Origin: Aeromonas australiensis
GTDB taxonomy: Bacteria; Pseudomonadota; Gammaproteobacteria; Enterobacterales; Aeromonadaceae
Assembly (NCBI RefSeq): GCF_000819725.1
Contig: NZ_CDDH01000062.1
Coordinates: forward strand, 62,001-126,000
Reading direction: 5' to 3'
Length of the DNA stretch: 64,000 bases
Shown here: piece by piece, positions 7,608-16,514 of the stretch
Position numbering within the stretch: position 1 is the stretch's first letter
Layout of the letters: each line of letters begins with the position of its first letter
The notes under the pieces: model-generated
Told to the model about the DNA's origin: nothing
The model's input: the letters and a program-made list of their open reading frames with translations, nothing else
Database searches by the model: none
Program-made: the position numbers and the translations under genes

Positions 7608-8995
7608 CGCCAGCCCTTTGGGCAAGCGCCATCTGTCTGGTGCTGGCCCTGCTCTGGTGGCGGTTGCCTCATCCCTTGCTGCTGCCGGTGATTGGCCTTG
7701 CCATTCCCGCCATCTGGTTTGCCCTGCGCTGGCCGTTTTTGATGGTGTTGGGGTTTGTCACCTTCTCCTTCTTTCGGCTGCATGAGGTGTTCCCCCCGCT
7801 CTATCCCCTCAAGATCCCGCTGCTCTTCTCGCTGGCCGCCATCGGTGCACTGCTCTGGCACATTGTACTGACCGGCCGGATCAAGCCTTACTGGAGCCAA
7901 CCCTTGAGCTGGTTGACGGCATTCTTTGTGATGGTCTCCATTGGCGTGCTGTTTGCCAGCAACCGGGGCGAGGCGATCGCCACCTGGACCGGCAGTTACA
8001 GCAAGGTCTATCTGATGACCCTGGCCACCGCCTGGTTGGTGCGCAGACCGGAAGACTTTGCGCTGGCAGTGCGGGTCTTTGTGGCCGCCGGTTGTCTGGT
8101 TGCGCTGGTGGCCCTCTACAACAAGGCGAGCGGGATTGGGTTGGTGGAGGGCACTCGGGTGACCATAGGGCGCGAGCTGGGCTCTGTGCTGGGGGATCCC
8201 AACGATCTGGCACTGGTGCTGCTCTTTCCTGCCGGTTTCTCCCTTAGCTTGTTACTCAATCAGGGCAATGGGGTCGGGGGGCGTTTATTGGGGGGGCTCG
8301 GCTTTGTCCTGACTGCGGCCGCTATTATCGCCACCCAGAGTCGCGGCGGTCTGCTGGGTATCTGCGCCGTTGGCGGCCTGTTCGCCTGGCAGCGAGTGCA
8401 GTCGAAAACCCTGTTGATCTCCCTGGGTATGGTCGCGCTGGTGGTGCTGTTTGCCGCCGCCGGGATCAGCGGTCGGGCTTCCGGCGGGGCGGCCGAGAGC
8501 GGGATTGATGCCTCGGCCATGGGGCGGATTTACGCCTGGCAAGCGGCCTGGGGGATGGCGCTGGCCCATCCACTGGTGGGGGTGGGCTTGTCCAACTTCT
8601 ATTACAACTACTTCTTCTACAGCCCCCACTGGGATGGACTGAATCATGCGGTGCACTCCACCTGGTTCGGGGTGCTGGCAGAAACCGGTTTTGTCGGTCT
8701 GGCGCTCTTTATCGGCATGGTGACAGTAACCCTGCGCAGTTGTTGGCGTTGTCAGCTCGCTGGCATGCCTCCTGCAGTGATCACCACGATGCAGGGGGTG
8801 ATGGCCAGCATGGTGGGGTTTGTCATCTCGGGTTCTTTCCTGACCCAGGGATTTACCTGGCCCATCTATCTGGAATTGGCGCTGGCTGTCGCCGCCATCA
8901 AATATGTGCAGCAGGCAGCCAGCGAAGGGCAGGTCAATGAGGATGACCAAGGGGCAACCCGGTTGTCGGCAGCGTTACCAAAGGGAGCAAAATGA
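7595..8995 (+). CDS. Wzy/O-antigen-ligase-like membrane protein
   Basis: 466-residue polytopic membrane protein with about 11-12 helices and a large central periplasmic loop (about residues 285-355). That loop carries the Wzy_C/WaaL-type pattern SRGGLLGI followed by GVGLSNFYYNY and HSTWFGVLAETG. These proteins polymerise or ligate undecaprenyl-linked glycans on the periplasmic face. Given the flippase upstream, polymerisation of exported repeat units is the likely job; ligation cannot be excluded. The ATG at 7595 overlaps the flippase stop; a GTG at 7583 is an alternative. Its stop overlaps the next start as ATGA. Confidence 0.8.
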   Translation: MARLAPALWASAICLVLALLWWRLPHPLLLPVIGLAIPAIWFALRWPFLMVLGFVTFSFFRLHEVFPPLYPLKIPLLFSLAAIGALLWHIVLTGRIKPYWSQPLSWLTAFFVMVSIGVLFASNRGEAIATWTGSYSKVYLMTLATAWLVRRPEDFALAVRVFVAAGCLVALVALYNKASGIGLVEGTRVTIGRELGSVLGDPNDLALVLLFPAGFSLSLLLNQGNGVGGRLLGGLGFVLTAAAIIATQSRGGLLGICAVGGLFAWQRVQSKTLLISLGMVALVVLFAAAGISGRASGGAAESGIDASAMGRIYAWQAAWGMALAHPLVGVGLSNFYYNYFFYSPHWDGLNHAVHSTWFGVLAETGFVGLALFIGMVTVTLRSCWRCQLAGMPPAVITTMQGVMASMVGFVISGSFLTQGFTWPIYLELALAVAAIKYVQQAASEGQVNEDDQGATRLSAALPKGAK

Positions 8996-10269
8996 TGAAG
9001 ACAATCCCGGTTTTGCTGGTGCACTACGGAGAGGACTGGATCCGCGGCAGCGAACGCTGCCTGCTGGATCTGCTGGCCCACCTCGATCGCAGCCGGTTTA
9101 CGCCGTTGCTCTGGTGCAATAGCCCGGCTCTGGCGACAGAGGCGGCGACCCTCGGGGTAGAAACCATAGTCGAGCCGTTCACCCTGCTGCTGGGGTGGCA
9201 GGCACCCCGTTTTGATCTTGCAGCCCATCGGCGCCTCTCCCGGCGAGCCAGAGAGCTCATCACCGAGCGGCAGATCGGGCTGGTGCACGCCAACAGCGCG
9301 GCCCCTTGCCAGTGGCTGGCGGGAGTCTGTCGGGCGTTGCAGGTACCCCTGGTGTGTCACCTCCATGCCCGTTACCAGCCCAGAGACAGATTCAGCCTGC
9401 GGGTTCATCAGGCAAACGTGCTGATCGGGGTGAGTGAGCCGGTATTGACCGGTTGGCGCCAGGATGGCTGCACGGCCGATCGGTTGATCCGGGTACCCAA
9501 CGGGGTGGATGCCGCTCGCCTGAATACCGGTGCTCACTGGCCGATCGTTGGCGTGCTGGGCTTGCCCCCGGGGGATCTGATCATTGCGACCATCGGCTCA
9601 TTGATCAAACGCAAGGGGATTGATCTGCTGATCCGCTCGCTGGCTGCCCTGATGGCATCGGGGGAGGAGGCCCAATTGCTGGTCATTGGCAGCGGCCCGG
9701 AGCGGGAGGCATTGGTGGCGTTGGCTGTCGAGCTCGGGGTGGGGGATCGGGTCCACTTTTTAGGGGAGCGGCCAGACAGCGCGGCTATCTTGCGGGGCGG
9801 GGTGGATCTGCTGGTTTCCGGAGCCCGTGAGGAGGTGTTTGGTCTGACGTTGGCGGAGGCGGGTATGTTGGGGCTCCCGGTCAGCGCCTATCGGGTGGGC
9901 GGCATCCCTGAAGTGGTGGAGGAGGGGGTGACCGGCTTGCTGGCGACCCCGGGGGATTGGGCCGAGATGGCTGATCACTGGCGGCAATTGAGCAATCCGC
10001 AACGCCGATGTGCGATGGGGCGGGCCGCTCAGCTGCGTGCCGCGCAACTGTTCACGGTAGCGCGCTATGTCGATGGCGTCACGGCGGTGTGGGACGCCGC
10101 GCTGGCTGGTCGCTGGCGCAGTACATTGCAATCACCCTATGGCGCCATCGTCCGCTGGGCGGGGCGTAGGCTAGCCGCCAAAGGGCGCAACATGCTGACG
10201 GGAGGGCTGGCGAATGGGGTTGCAAAATTGCAGGCGGGTTTTGGCTGGATAAGGAGCATCACTCGATGA
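8992..10269 (+). CDS. GT4 family glycosyltransferase
   Basis: 425-residue retaining GT-B glycosyltransferase. The N-terminal domain has HVNSAAP-like acceptor-side features (LVHANSAAP, VCHLHARY). The C-terminal domain carries IATIGSLIKRKGIDLLI, LLVIGSGPE and the E-x7-E signature EVFGLTLAE, all standard for GT4. Substrates are unknown. The basic C-terminal extension after the GT-B fold (about residues 365-425) may form a membrane-contacting helix. It is coupled to the neighbouring genes on both sides by ATGA overlaps. GGGAG lies before the ATG; a second in-frame ATG at 8995 is equally possible. Confidence 0.88.
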   Translation: MMKTIPVLLVHYGEDWIRGSERCLLDLLAHLDRSRFTPLLWCNSPALATEAATLGVETIVEPFTLLLGWQAPRFDLAAHRRLSRRARELITERQIGLVHANSAAPCQWLAGVCRALQVPLVCHLHARYQPRDRFSLRVHQANVLIGVSEPVLTGWRQDGCTADRLIRVPNGVDAARLNTGAHWPIVGVLGLPPGDLIIATIGSLIKRKGIDLLIRSLAALMASGEEAQLLVIGSGPEREALVALAVELGVGDRVHFLGERPDSAAILRGGVDLLVSGAREEVFGLTLAEAGMLGLPVSAYRVGGIPEVVEEGVTGLLATPGDWAEMADHWRQLSNPQRRCAMGRAAQLRAAQLFTVARYVDGVTAVWDAALAGRWRSTLQSPYGAIVRWAGRRLAAKGRNMLTGGLANGVAKLQAGFGWIRSITR

Positions 10270-11402
10270 GAGCAGAGACAATACCGGTCAACGGCAAGAT
10301 CCTGGTGGTGGACCCTATCCCGTTTCGCGGGGGCTCCAAGGTAGCGACCGAAGTGATGCTCGATGAGCTGGCCAAACGGATGCCCGAGCTCACATGCCAT
10401 GTGTTGACCCAGGATCCCGACTCCTGGCCCCGTTGCCAGCATCACCCCTTTTGGTTGCCCCGGATATTGAAAGGGCGGGAGTCCGGCATCGGTTATCTGC
10501 TCAAGCAGGGGTGGCAGACCATGGCGATTGTCTGGTTGGCGTGGCGTCTGGGGGCAGTCAAATGCTTGCTGGCTGCCTCCGGGCCCGGGGTGGATCTGTG
10601 CAGTTACTGGGCGGCCCGCTGGTTGCGCTGTCAGGTAGTTCAACTGATCCATGGGCCTGTGGGGTGCTCGGGGCTCTCTGCCAGAGCACTGCAACGGGCC
10701 AGTGCGGTGTTTTATCTGCACTCTGCACAGGGCTCTTTAACGGCGCTGCTTACCCGCCTTGGCAAGAGGGACTTTCCGTCACACTGGCAGCCATTTATCA
10801 ACGGCTTGAGCGAGCGGGAGTGGCCGACGGCAACGGCTGGTGGATCCCGGATCCTGTGGGCGGCATCCCTGTTGCGCTGGAAGGGGTTGGATATAATGCT
10901 GGCAGCCCATCAGATGCTCGTCGATGCGCGTCCGCCATTAACGGTGTGTTATCTGCAGCCCAAGGGCACGCTGCAGCCCTGCAGCCAGCCCCAGCCACAA
11001 TTGCCAGATACCCACTGGTACCCCAGTCCGCCCAATCTTGACGAGATCCGATCTCAATGCGGCATTTTTGTCTCAACCAGTCAGCAAGAGCCGTTTGGTC
11101 TCTCCATTCTGGAGGCGATGGCTGCGGGGCTCTGTGTGGTGATCCCGGCCGACGGCGCCTGGTGGGATCAACAGCTGACCGATGGCGTTGAGTGTCGCAA
11201 ATATCAGCCAAACGATCCCGGCGATCTGGCACGGGTGCTGGCAAGCCTCAATACCATGCCCGAGGTGGTCAAGCGACTTGGCCATCATGCCAGGCTGCAT
11301 GCCGAGGCTCATTACAACGCGGTGGATACCTACCAAAGTACGCTGGAGCAGTGGGAAGGGCTGTTGCGACGGGATGGATTGAGCCGAGCAGTGCACGGTT
11401 AG
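10266..11402 (+). CDS. GT4 family glycosyltransferase
   Basis: 378-residue GT-B glycosyltransferase and last gene of the plus-strand operon. The C-terminal half has WAASLLRWKGLDIML, FVSTSQQ and the E-x7-E signature EPFGLSILE, which contact the nucleotide and donor sugar in GT4 enzymes. The N-terminal half starts with ILVVDPIPFRGGSKVA, a glycine-rich first loop of the usual type. Together with the preceding GT4 and the minus-strand GT it would build the repeat unit on the cytoplasmic face. The start overlaps the previous stop as ATGA. Confidence 0.86.
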   Translation: MRAETIPVNGKILVVDPIPFRGGSKVATEVMLDELAKRMPELTCHVLTQDPDSWPRCQHHPFWLPRILKGRESGIGYLLKQGWQTMAIVWLAWRLGAVKCLLAASGPGVDLCSYWAARWLRCQVVQLIHGPVGCSGLSARALQRASAVFYLHSAQGSLTALLTRLGKRDFPSHWQPFINGLSEREWPTATAGGSRILWAASLLRWKGLDIMLAAHQMLVDARPPLTVCYLQPKGTLQPCSQPQPQLPDTHWYPSPPNLDEIRSQCGIFVSTSQQEPFGLSILEAMAAGLCVVIPADGAWWDQQLTDGVECRKYQPNDPGDLARVLASLNTMPEVVKRLGHHARLHAEAHYNAVDTYQSTLEQWEGLLRRDGLSRAVHG

Positions 11403-11564
11403 CATATAGTGGCCCGGTAAAGCAGCGCCGCCGCGCTATAGCATCGCTGGGTCAGCAACATGGCAGTACCGGCTATCAGAATGTGGTGGGGTGATGAAAG
11501 GTGCTGCAGCCTGAGCGTAATGAGCTTAAGAGCCGATGTTGGATACAGCGGGAAACAAGCCGCT

Positions 11565-11603
11565 CAAAAACAGCAGGCCCGCCTCGAAAGAGGCGGGCCT
11601 GCT
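11565..11603 (-). terminator. Rho-independent terminator of ycfJ
   Basis: Perfect 14-bp stem (11572-11585 with 11590-11603) and GAAA/TTTC loop. Read on the minus strand it is followed by GTTTTTG, so it ends the ycfJ transcript. The 170 bases between it and the polysaccharide operon stop hold no gene I can support. Confidence 0.88.
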
Positions 11604-11624
11604 GCTAACTGACGCCAGGAAAAA

Positions 11625-12164
11625 TCACACTTTGGGCTGGTCGATCACCAGTTTGCCATCTTTGACCGGAATGGTGGCGCCGGGGGCTTGCTTCATGCGG
11701 ATCACCCCCTCTTGACCGGCGAGGCGATAGGTCACGTCATAACCGATGGTGTTGACGCTCGTATCCTGCACGGTTTTGCAGCGCTGCTCGGTGGTGGTGT
11801 AGGTATCGCCCGCCTGCATATTGCCCTGCACCTGATTACCGGCATAACCCCCCGCGACGGCTCCGGCGGCGGTGGCCACCTTCTTGCCGCTGCCGCCACC
11901 AAACTGGTGGCCGACTACGCCACCCAGCGCCGCGCCCACCACGGTACCGAGGATCTTGTGCTCATCCTGTACCGGCTTGCGGTGAGTCACGGTGACGTTG
12001 TGACACGCCTGTCGGGGAGTCTTGATGGTCTCGGTGATCGGCTTGCTGCCGATCACCTCGGCAAAGGTGGGCTGGGGTGTAAAGAGGGAGCCGCTGGCCG
12101 CCGCCGAGAGCGCCAGGGCCGAGGCGATGCCAATACCGATACCTGCCACCATGGATCTGTTCAT
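11625..12164 (-). CDS. ycfJ: YcfJ-like glycine-zipper envelope protein
   Basis: 179-residue protein that matches E. coli YcfJ along its whole length: MNKSM-like start, ETIKTPRQ, CxNVTVTHRKPVQDE, a glycine-zipper segment (about residues 70-115: VVGAALGGVVGHQFGGGSG), then TYTTTEQRCKTV and YDVTYRL. The N-terminus is a single hydrophobic segment (signal anchor). The glycine zipper (Gly at every fourth position) is a 2TM-type membrane-packing motif also found in SlyB. The cellular role is poorly known; it is linked to envelope and biofilm phenotypes. The ATG at 12164 follows AGGAG. Transcribed alone and ended by its own terminator. Confidence 0.9.
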   Translation of the reverse strand: MNRSMVAGIGIGIASALALSAAASGSLFTPQPTFAEVIGSKPITETIKTPRQACHNVTVTHRKPVQDEHKILGTVVGAALGGVVGHQFGGGSGKKVATAAGAVAGGYAGNQVQGNMQAGDTYTTTEQRCKTVQDTSVNTIGYDVTYRLAGQEGVIRMKQAPGATIPVKDGKLVIDQPKV

Positions 12165-12666
12165 TTTATGGTTCTCCTGCATACCCGTATGGGCTGTTCC
12201 AATCTGGCGCCATCTTGTCACAACCGCTTGGCCGGACAAGGGGAGGGGAATGGCTCTGCGACAGCCGTTGGCAAGGTCAAAAAACAGCCGCCGCAAAAAG
12301 TGTCTGACTTTGGCGACAACGGGCTAAAAATGGGCAGTTTCCGGCGGCTGGTAGGTGCTATCAAGATGATAAAGAGCAATTTGAGTCACAGTTTGCCAGG
12401 CAAGCAGGAAGCAAAATGCAAAAGTGGCAAAGCGTTGACGGCTCACGCGCAAGGTGACGCGTGTGACTGTGCCCTCAGTTGTTGCGTAGGGCCACGCAAG
12501 TGGCTGATAAATGGCTACAGCACCATTGAGCACATGCCGATAAGAGAATACGGCAAGCATTTTGCTTTGATTGGGTGAGGCAGAGGGTGAACGGATCGGC
12601 AGATTGCCGCGTAAGACCTGAAATGGAGATGTTCACCCGAGATCACCGGATCAACGAGGGGGAGAT
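12165..12666. other. intergenic region between ycfJ and a small plus-strand gene
   Basis: About 500 bases with no gene I can support. It must hold the divergent promoters of ycfJ and the 12667 gene. A short dyad CACGCG-N8-CGCGTG lies near 12449-12468. A 78-codon minus-strand frame (12324-12560) has no ribosome site and unconvincing composition, so it is left out. Confidence 0.4.
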
Positions 12667-12855
12667 ATGTCAATGTTACCCAGCTGGATCACCCCGGCCA
12701 TTCAGGCCAACATCATCACGGCGCAGCAAGCGGAGCGCCTGCTCTCATCCCTCTACCGGCCCCTGGCCGAACAGGGAGAGGAGCTCCCCGCCGATATCGC
12801 CGATATCAGCCTTAAACTCTACTGCTTCCGCCAGCAGGGGCGGGTACGTCACTAA
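12667..12855 (+). CDS. small conserved-looking protein of unknown function
   Basis: 62-residue soluble protein preceded by the strong ribosome site GAGGGGG at correct spacing. It begins with MSMLPSWITPAIQANIITAQQAE. The pattern is amphipathic helices, with an acidic middle (EQGEELPADIADIS) and a basic tail. No family recognised. The good ribosome site and even codon use suggest a real gene. It stands alone, with the acyl-CoA synthetase starting 237 bases downstream, so it may or may not share that transcript. Confidence 0.6.
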   Translation: MSMLPSWITPAIQANIITAQQAERLLSSLYRPLAEQGEELPADIADISLKLYCFRQQGRVRH

Positions 12856-13092
12856 CGATGATTGAGGTAAAGCCTTCGCCATTGGCGGGGGCTGCTCGCT
12901 TGCCCGTACTCGTCCCGCACACCTCTTCGGCTCTTCCTCTAAGACGTTTTGCTAATACCTGCCGCCGCAGGCTCACTGTTAGGCTGTCATCCCCATAAGA
13001 GACCAGTGACGGGCAGGATGCCCATGTCCCTTGCTGATCTCTGAATCATCCCGAAACTGCCCGTTTTGTGCCACCTGTGAGGAAGGGATCCG

Positions 13093-14715
13093 ATGCCAGT
13101 GCAGAACATCTATGAGCGCGACCTTGTCAAAACCGCCGCCAATTTCGAGGCCCTGACCCCCATCAGCTTTTTGGGGCGGGCGGAGCGGGTCTATCCCGAC
13201 TATCCGGCGCTGATCCACGGCTCGCTGCGCCAGAGCTGGGGCGAGACTGCCCGCCGTTGCCGTCAGCTGGCTTCGGCTCTGCGGCTGCGCGGCATCGGGG
13301 AGGGGGATACAGTATCCATCGTCGCGCCCAATATCCCGGCGATGTTCGAAGCGCACTTCGGGGTGCCCATGAGCGGCGCCGTGCTCAACACCATCAATAC
13401 CCGGCTCGATGCCGAGTCGATTGCCTTTATCTTCCAACATGCCCAGAGCAAGGTGGTGCTGGTGGACAGGGAGTTCGGCCCTGTGGTGCGCAAGGCGCTG
13501 GATCTGCTGGAGCACCCACCGCTGGTTATCGCCATCGACGATCCCCTCTACCGGGAGGGGGCGCTTATCAGTGACCTCGACTATGAGGCCTTTATTGCCA
13601 CTGGTAATGGCGATGAGCCCGGCTGGCTGCCACAAGATGAGTGGCAGGCTATCTCCCTTAACTACACCTCCGGCACCACCGGCAACCCCAAGGGGGTGGT
13701 CTATCACCACCGTGGTGCCCACCTCAACGCCATCAACAATGTGCTCTCCTGGGAGCTGCCCAAACATCCCGTCTACCTCTGGACCTTGCCGATGTTTCAC
13801 TGCAACGGCTGGTGCTTCCCCTGGACGCTGGCGGCGACCGCCGGGGTAAGCGTCTGTCTGCGCCATGTGCAGGCCGCCGCCATTTATGAGGCGCTGCACG
13901 AGCACAAGGTGAGCCATTTTTGCGCAGCGCCCATCGTGCTCAATATGCTCAACAATGCCGATCCGGCACTCAAGCAGGGGCTGGATCACCCCATCAAGGT
14001 GATGACCGCCGGCGCTGCGCCCCCCGCCACCGTGATCGCCGGCATGGAGGCGATGGGGATAAACGTGACCCACGTTTACGGCCTCACCGAAACCTATGGC
14101 CCCTGCGTATTGTGCGAACCGCAAAGAAGCTGGCAAGGTCAGGATGCCACCACGCTCTCTCGCCTCAAGGCCCGGCAGGGCGTCGCGTCCCCCCTGCAGG
14201 GGGAGATGCGGGTCATCAATCCGATCACTGGCGAGCCGGTGGCCAAAGATGGCAAAACCATGGGGGAGATAGTGCTGCGGGGAAATGTGGTGATGAAGGG
14301 CTATCTGAAAAATCCGGCGGCCAGCGCCGAGGCGATGGCAGAGGGATGGTTTCGCAGTGGCGATCTGGCGGTGTGGCACCCGGATGGCTATGTGGAGGTC
14401 AAGGACAGATCCAAGGACATCATCATCTCCGGCGGCGAAAATATCTCCAGTCTGGAGGTGGAAGATGTGCTCTATCGCCATCCCGATGTGGACGAAGCGG
14501 CAGTGATCGCCATGCCCGATGAGCAGTGGGGGGAGGTGCCCTGCGCCTTCGTGAAATTGAAAGAGGGGCGAGAGACCACCCAGGCGGAGCTTATCGCCTT
14601 TTGCCGTGAGCAGATGGCCCACTTCAAGGCGCCCAAGCGGATCATCTTTACCCCGCTGCCGAAGACCTCGACCGGCAAGGTGCAAAAGTTTGTGCTGCGC
14701 AAACAGCTGGGATAG
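13093..14715 (+). CDS. AMP-forming acyl-CoA synthetase
   Basis: 540-residue ANL-superfamily adenylating enzyme. It has the phosphate loop YTSGTTGNPKGV near residue 190, the adenine-site motif YGLTET near 330, SGDL near 430, the hinge DRSKDIIISGGENIS and the catalytic-lysine tail KTSTGKVQK near 530. Such enzymes activate a carboxylic acid to an acyl-AMP and then to acyl-CoA. The SGGENIS hinge and overall layout match the short/medium-chain or methylmercaptopropionate-type ligases (DmdB-like) rather than FadD. The true substrate is unknown. GAGGAAGGG precedes the ATG. Monocistronic by context. Confidence 0.87.
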   Translation: MPVQNIYERDLVKTAANFEALTPISFLGRAERVYPDYPALIHGSLRQSWGETARRCRQLASALRLRGIGEGDTVSIVAPNIPAMFEAHFGVPMSGAVLNTINTRLDAESIAFIFQHAQSKVVLVDREFGPVVRKALDLLEHPPLVIAIDDPLYREGALISDLDYEAFIATGNGDEPGWLPQDEWQAISLNYTSGTTGNPKGVVYHHRGAHLNAINNVLSWELPKHPVYLWTLPMFHCNGWCFPWTLAATAGVSVCLRHVQAAAIYEALHEHKVSHFCAAPIVLNMLNNADPALKQGLDHPIKVMTAGAAPPATVIAGMEAMGINVTHVYGLTETYGPCVLCEPQRSWQGQDATTLSRLKARQGVASPLQGEMRVINPITGEPVAKDGKTMGEIVLRGNVVMKGYLKNPAASAEAMAEGWFRSGDLAVWHPDGYVEVKDRSKDIIISGGENISSLEVEDVLYRHPDVDEAAVIAMPDEQWGEVPCAFVKLKEGRETTQAELIAFCREQMAHFKAPKRIIFTPLPKTSTGKVQKFVLRKQLG

Positions 14716-14773
14716 CCGCCTGTTCGTAAGGCGCCAACACAGCCATTCATAGGAGGGAGATACGAGGGAGAAA

Positions 14774-14792
14774 GGAGGGCTGCTGGCCCTCC
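14774..14792. terminator. hairpin between convergent genes, possible bidirectional terminator
   Basis: GGAGGGC (14774-14780) pairs with GCCCTCC (14786-14792). It sits between the convergent acyl-CoA synthetase and diguanylate cyclase stops. T-runs are short on both sides (TTT on the minus strand), so efficiency is uncertain. Confidence 0.45.
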
Positions 14793-14802
14793 CGTTGTAT
14801 GG

Positions 14803-16092
14803 CTAGGGGGTCTTGCAGGCAACGCAGTTGCGACCCTCCTGCTTGGCTTGATAAAGCATCTGGTCGGCGCGGGCGTAGAGACTCTCCATCTGTTCTCCCT
14901 TGCTATTTTCCACCAGTCCGGCGCTGATGGTGATAACCAGCACATCCCCGTCGGGCAGGGGGAGCGGGCTTTGCATCACCCGCTTGCGCAGCCGTTCGGC
15001 CAGGGATGCCGCAGCCGAGAGAATGGTGTTGGGCAGCAAGATGGCAAACTCGTCGCCACCGATGCGGGCCAGCACATCTTCGCTACGCAGCACCGATTGC
15101 ATCACCTTGCCCAGATGCACCAGCGCGCTATCCCCAAGGGGATGACCGAAGCGATCGTTGATGCATTTGAACTGATCCACATCCAGTACCATCAGCACCG
15201 AGGTGAGGTGGTGGCGCATGTCCAGACTGAGGTTCTTCTCGCACAGTTCGAAAAAGAAACGGCGGTTGTAGAGACCGGTGAGGCCATCGCGCACCGACTG
15301 CTGGTGCAGCTGCTCCTTGAGCTGGTGCAGCTCGGTGATATCGGAGGAGATGCCAATCAGGGTGGGGGTGCCATCAGCCAGTTTGAAGGGAACTTTGACC
15401 GACCAGTAGTAGTGCTGCTTGCCCTCGCTATCGCTCAGCGACTCTTCACCGGCTTGCAGCTCACCGGTTTCGAACACCCGGTTGTCCAGCTGCCACATCT
15501 GGCAGGCGCTGGTGGCCGGGATCACCTCGTCATCGCGCCGATTGATGATCTGTTCGGCGGGCAGACCGAGCAGGGCACACACCTTCTGGTTGACGTAGAG
15601 AAAGCGATGTTGACTGTCTTTCATATAGATATGGGCATCAACGTTGGCCAGGATGATCTCCAGCAGTTGGTGCTGCTCCGTCAACTGTGACTCAATCAGC
15701 TTGTGTTCTGTGATATCGGTGGAGATGCCGCACAAGCCGATCAGCTTGCCATCCCGGTCGTACATCGGCTTTTTCACGCTCCAGTAGACCCGTTTTTCCC
15801 TCGTTGGTTTGAGGTAGTTGACCTCCTCCCGGGCGATAGCGATCTGCTGCTCCAGCACCTGGCGATCATTTCGTTGCAGCTCTTCCGAGACGTCGAGGTC
15901 AAAAAAGGCGTGATCATCCTTGCCTTGCAGTTCGGCCAGGGTGCAGCCAAAGAGATCCAGCACCGCCTGATTGGCATAGATGTAGCGGCCAGCCAGATCC
16001 TTGGTAAAGAGGTAGGCGCCCATCTCGTTAAAGATGGATCTGAGATGATCCAGCTCGTGCTGCAATCGGGTGGGGCAGGGGTCATCCTTCAT
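14803..16092 (-). CDS. diguanylate cyclase with two PAS domains
   Basis: About 429 residues with no membrane helix. Two PAS domains (about 15-130 and 140-255), each with the FTKDLAGRYIYAN / YMKDSQHRFLYVN signature, each end in a PAC motif (GISTDITEHK, GISSDITELH). A GGDEF domain follows (about 265-425). The catalytic motif GGDEF is intact, near residue 344. RSED stands exactly five residues before it, which is an inhibitory (I) site, so product-inhibited cyclic-di-GMP synthesis is expected. The ATG at 16092 is chosen because AAGG at 16105-16108 abuts the upstream ATG (16104) too closely. Signal sensed is unknown. Confidence 0.9.
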   Translation of the reverse strand: MKDDPCPTRLQHELDHLRSIFNEMGAYLFTKDLAGRYIYANQAVLDLFGCTLAELQGKDDHAFFDLDVSEELQRNDRQVLEQQIAIAREEVNYLKPTREKRVYWSVKKPMYDRDGKLIGLCGISTDITEHKLIESQLTEQHQLLEIILANVDAHIYMKDSQHRFLYVNQKVCALLGLPAEQIINRRDDEVIPATSACQMWQLDNRVFETGELQAGEESLSDSEGKQHYYWSVKVPFKLADGTPTLIGISSDITELHQLKEQLHQQSVRDGLTGLYNRRFFFELCEKNLSLDMRHHLTSVLMVLDVDQFKCINDRFGHPLGDSALVHLGKVMQSVLRSEDVLARIGGDEFAILLPNTILSAAASLAERLRKRVMQSPLPLPDGDVLVITISAGLVENSKGEQMESLYARADQMLYQAKQEGRNCVACKTP

Positions 16093-16514
16093 GGGATTGG
16101 CCATCCTTGAGCAATGGGGCCTGTGTATACGGGGCCAATTTGTATCAACTGCTTTAAATTAAGCACTCTTCACGCCATATTTCGCATTTTTTACGCAATG
16201 TCTGCGTCATATCACACGATTGTCATCGTTGCTGTGGTCAAAGGAAATCAACTGAGTCTGTGGTTATGCAGATAACCGTCCCACCTATATCGGCCCGGCA
16301 TCGTGGGCCAGCAGCAGAGAAATTGCCCGGTAGTCAAATACGCCAGCCCGAGTGGTAGAAAGGGTAACAAACAGGTCTTTAAATCACTATTTTAAGGGCC
16401 CTGTGATCATTGATGACTGTTAGTTTGGGGAGTGAGGGGTGGGTAAACCTGATTGATCGTGTGCTGAGAGATGGAGCTGAACGAGCTACAGAGCCCGTTC
16501 AGCAATATGAACAT
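16093..16514. other. intergenic region between diguanylate cyclase and hisIE
   Basis: About 420 bases with no gene I can support. The AT-rich part next to the cyclase start (16130-16220) probably holds its promoter. The part near hisIE holds the hairpin listed separately. Confidence 0.5.
16477..16502 (-). terminator. hairpin after the his operon
   Basis: 11-bp stem with one G-U pair (16492-16502 with 16477-16487) and a four-base loop, 12 bases after the hisIE stop. There is no clear T-run, so it may act as a transcript-end stabiliser rather than a strong terminator. Confidence 0.5.

Noticed and set aside
12979-14685. 568-codon antisense frame opposite the acyl-CoA synthetase
   Set aside because: Composition rich in Gly/His/Arg typical of antisense shadows; the plus strand holds a motif-complete enzyme.
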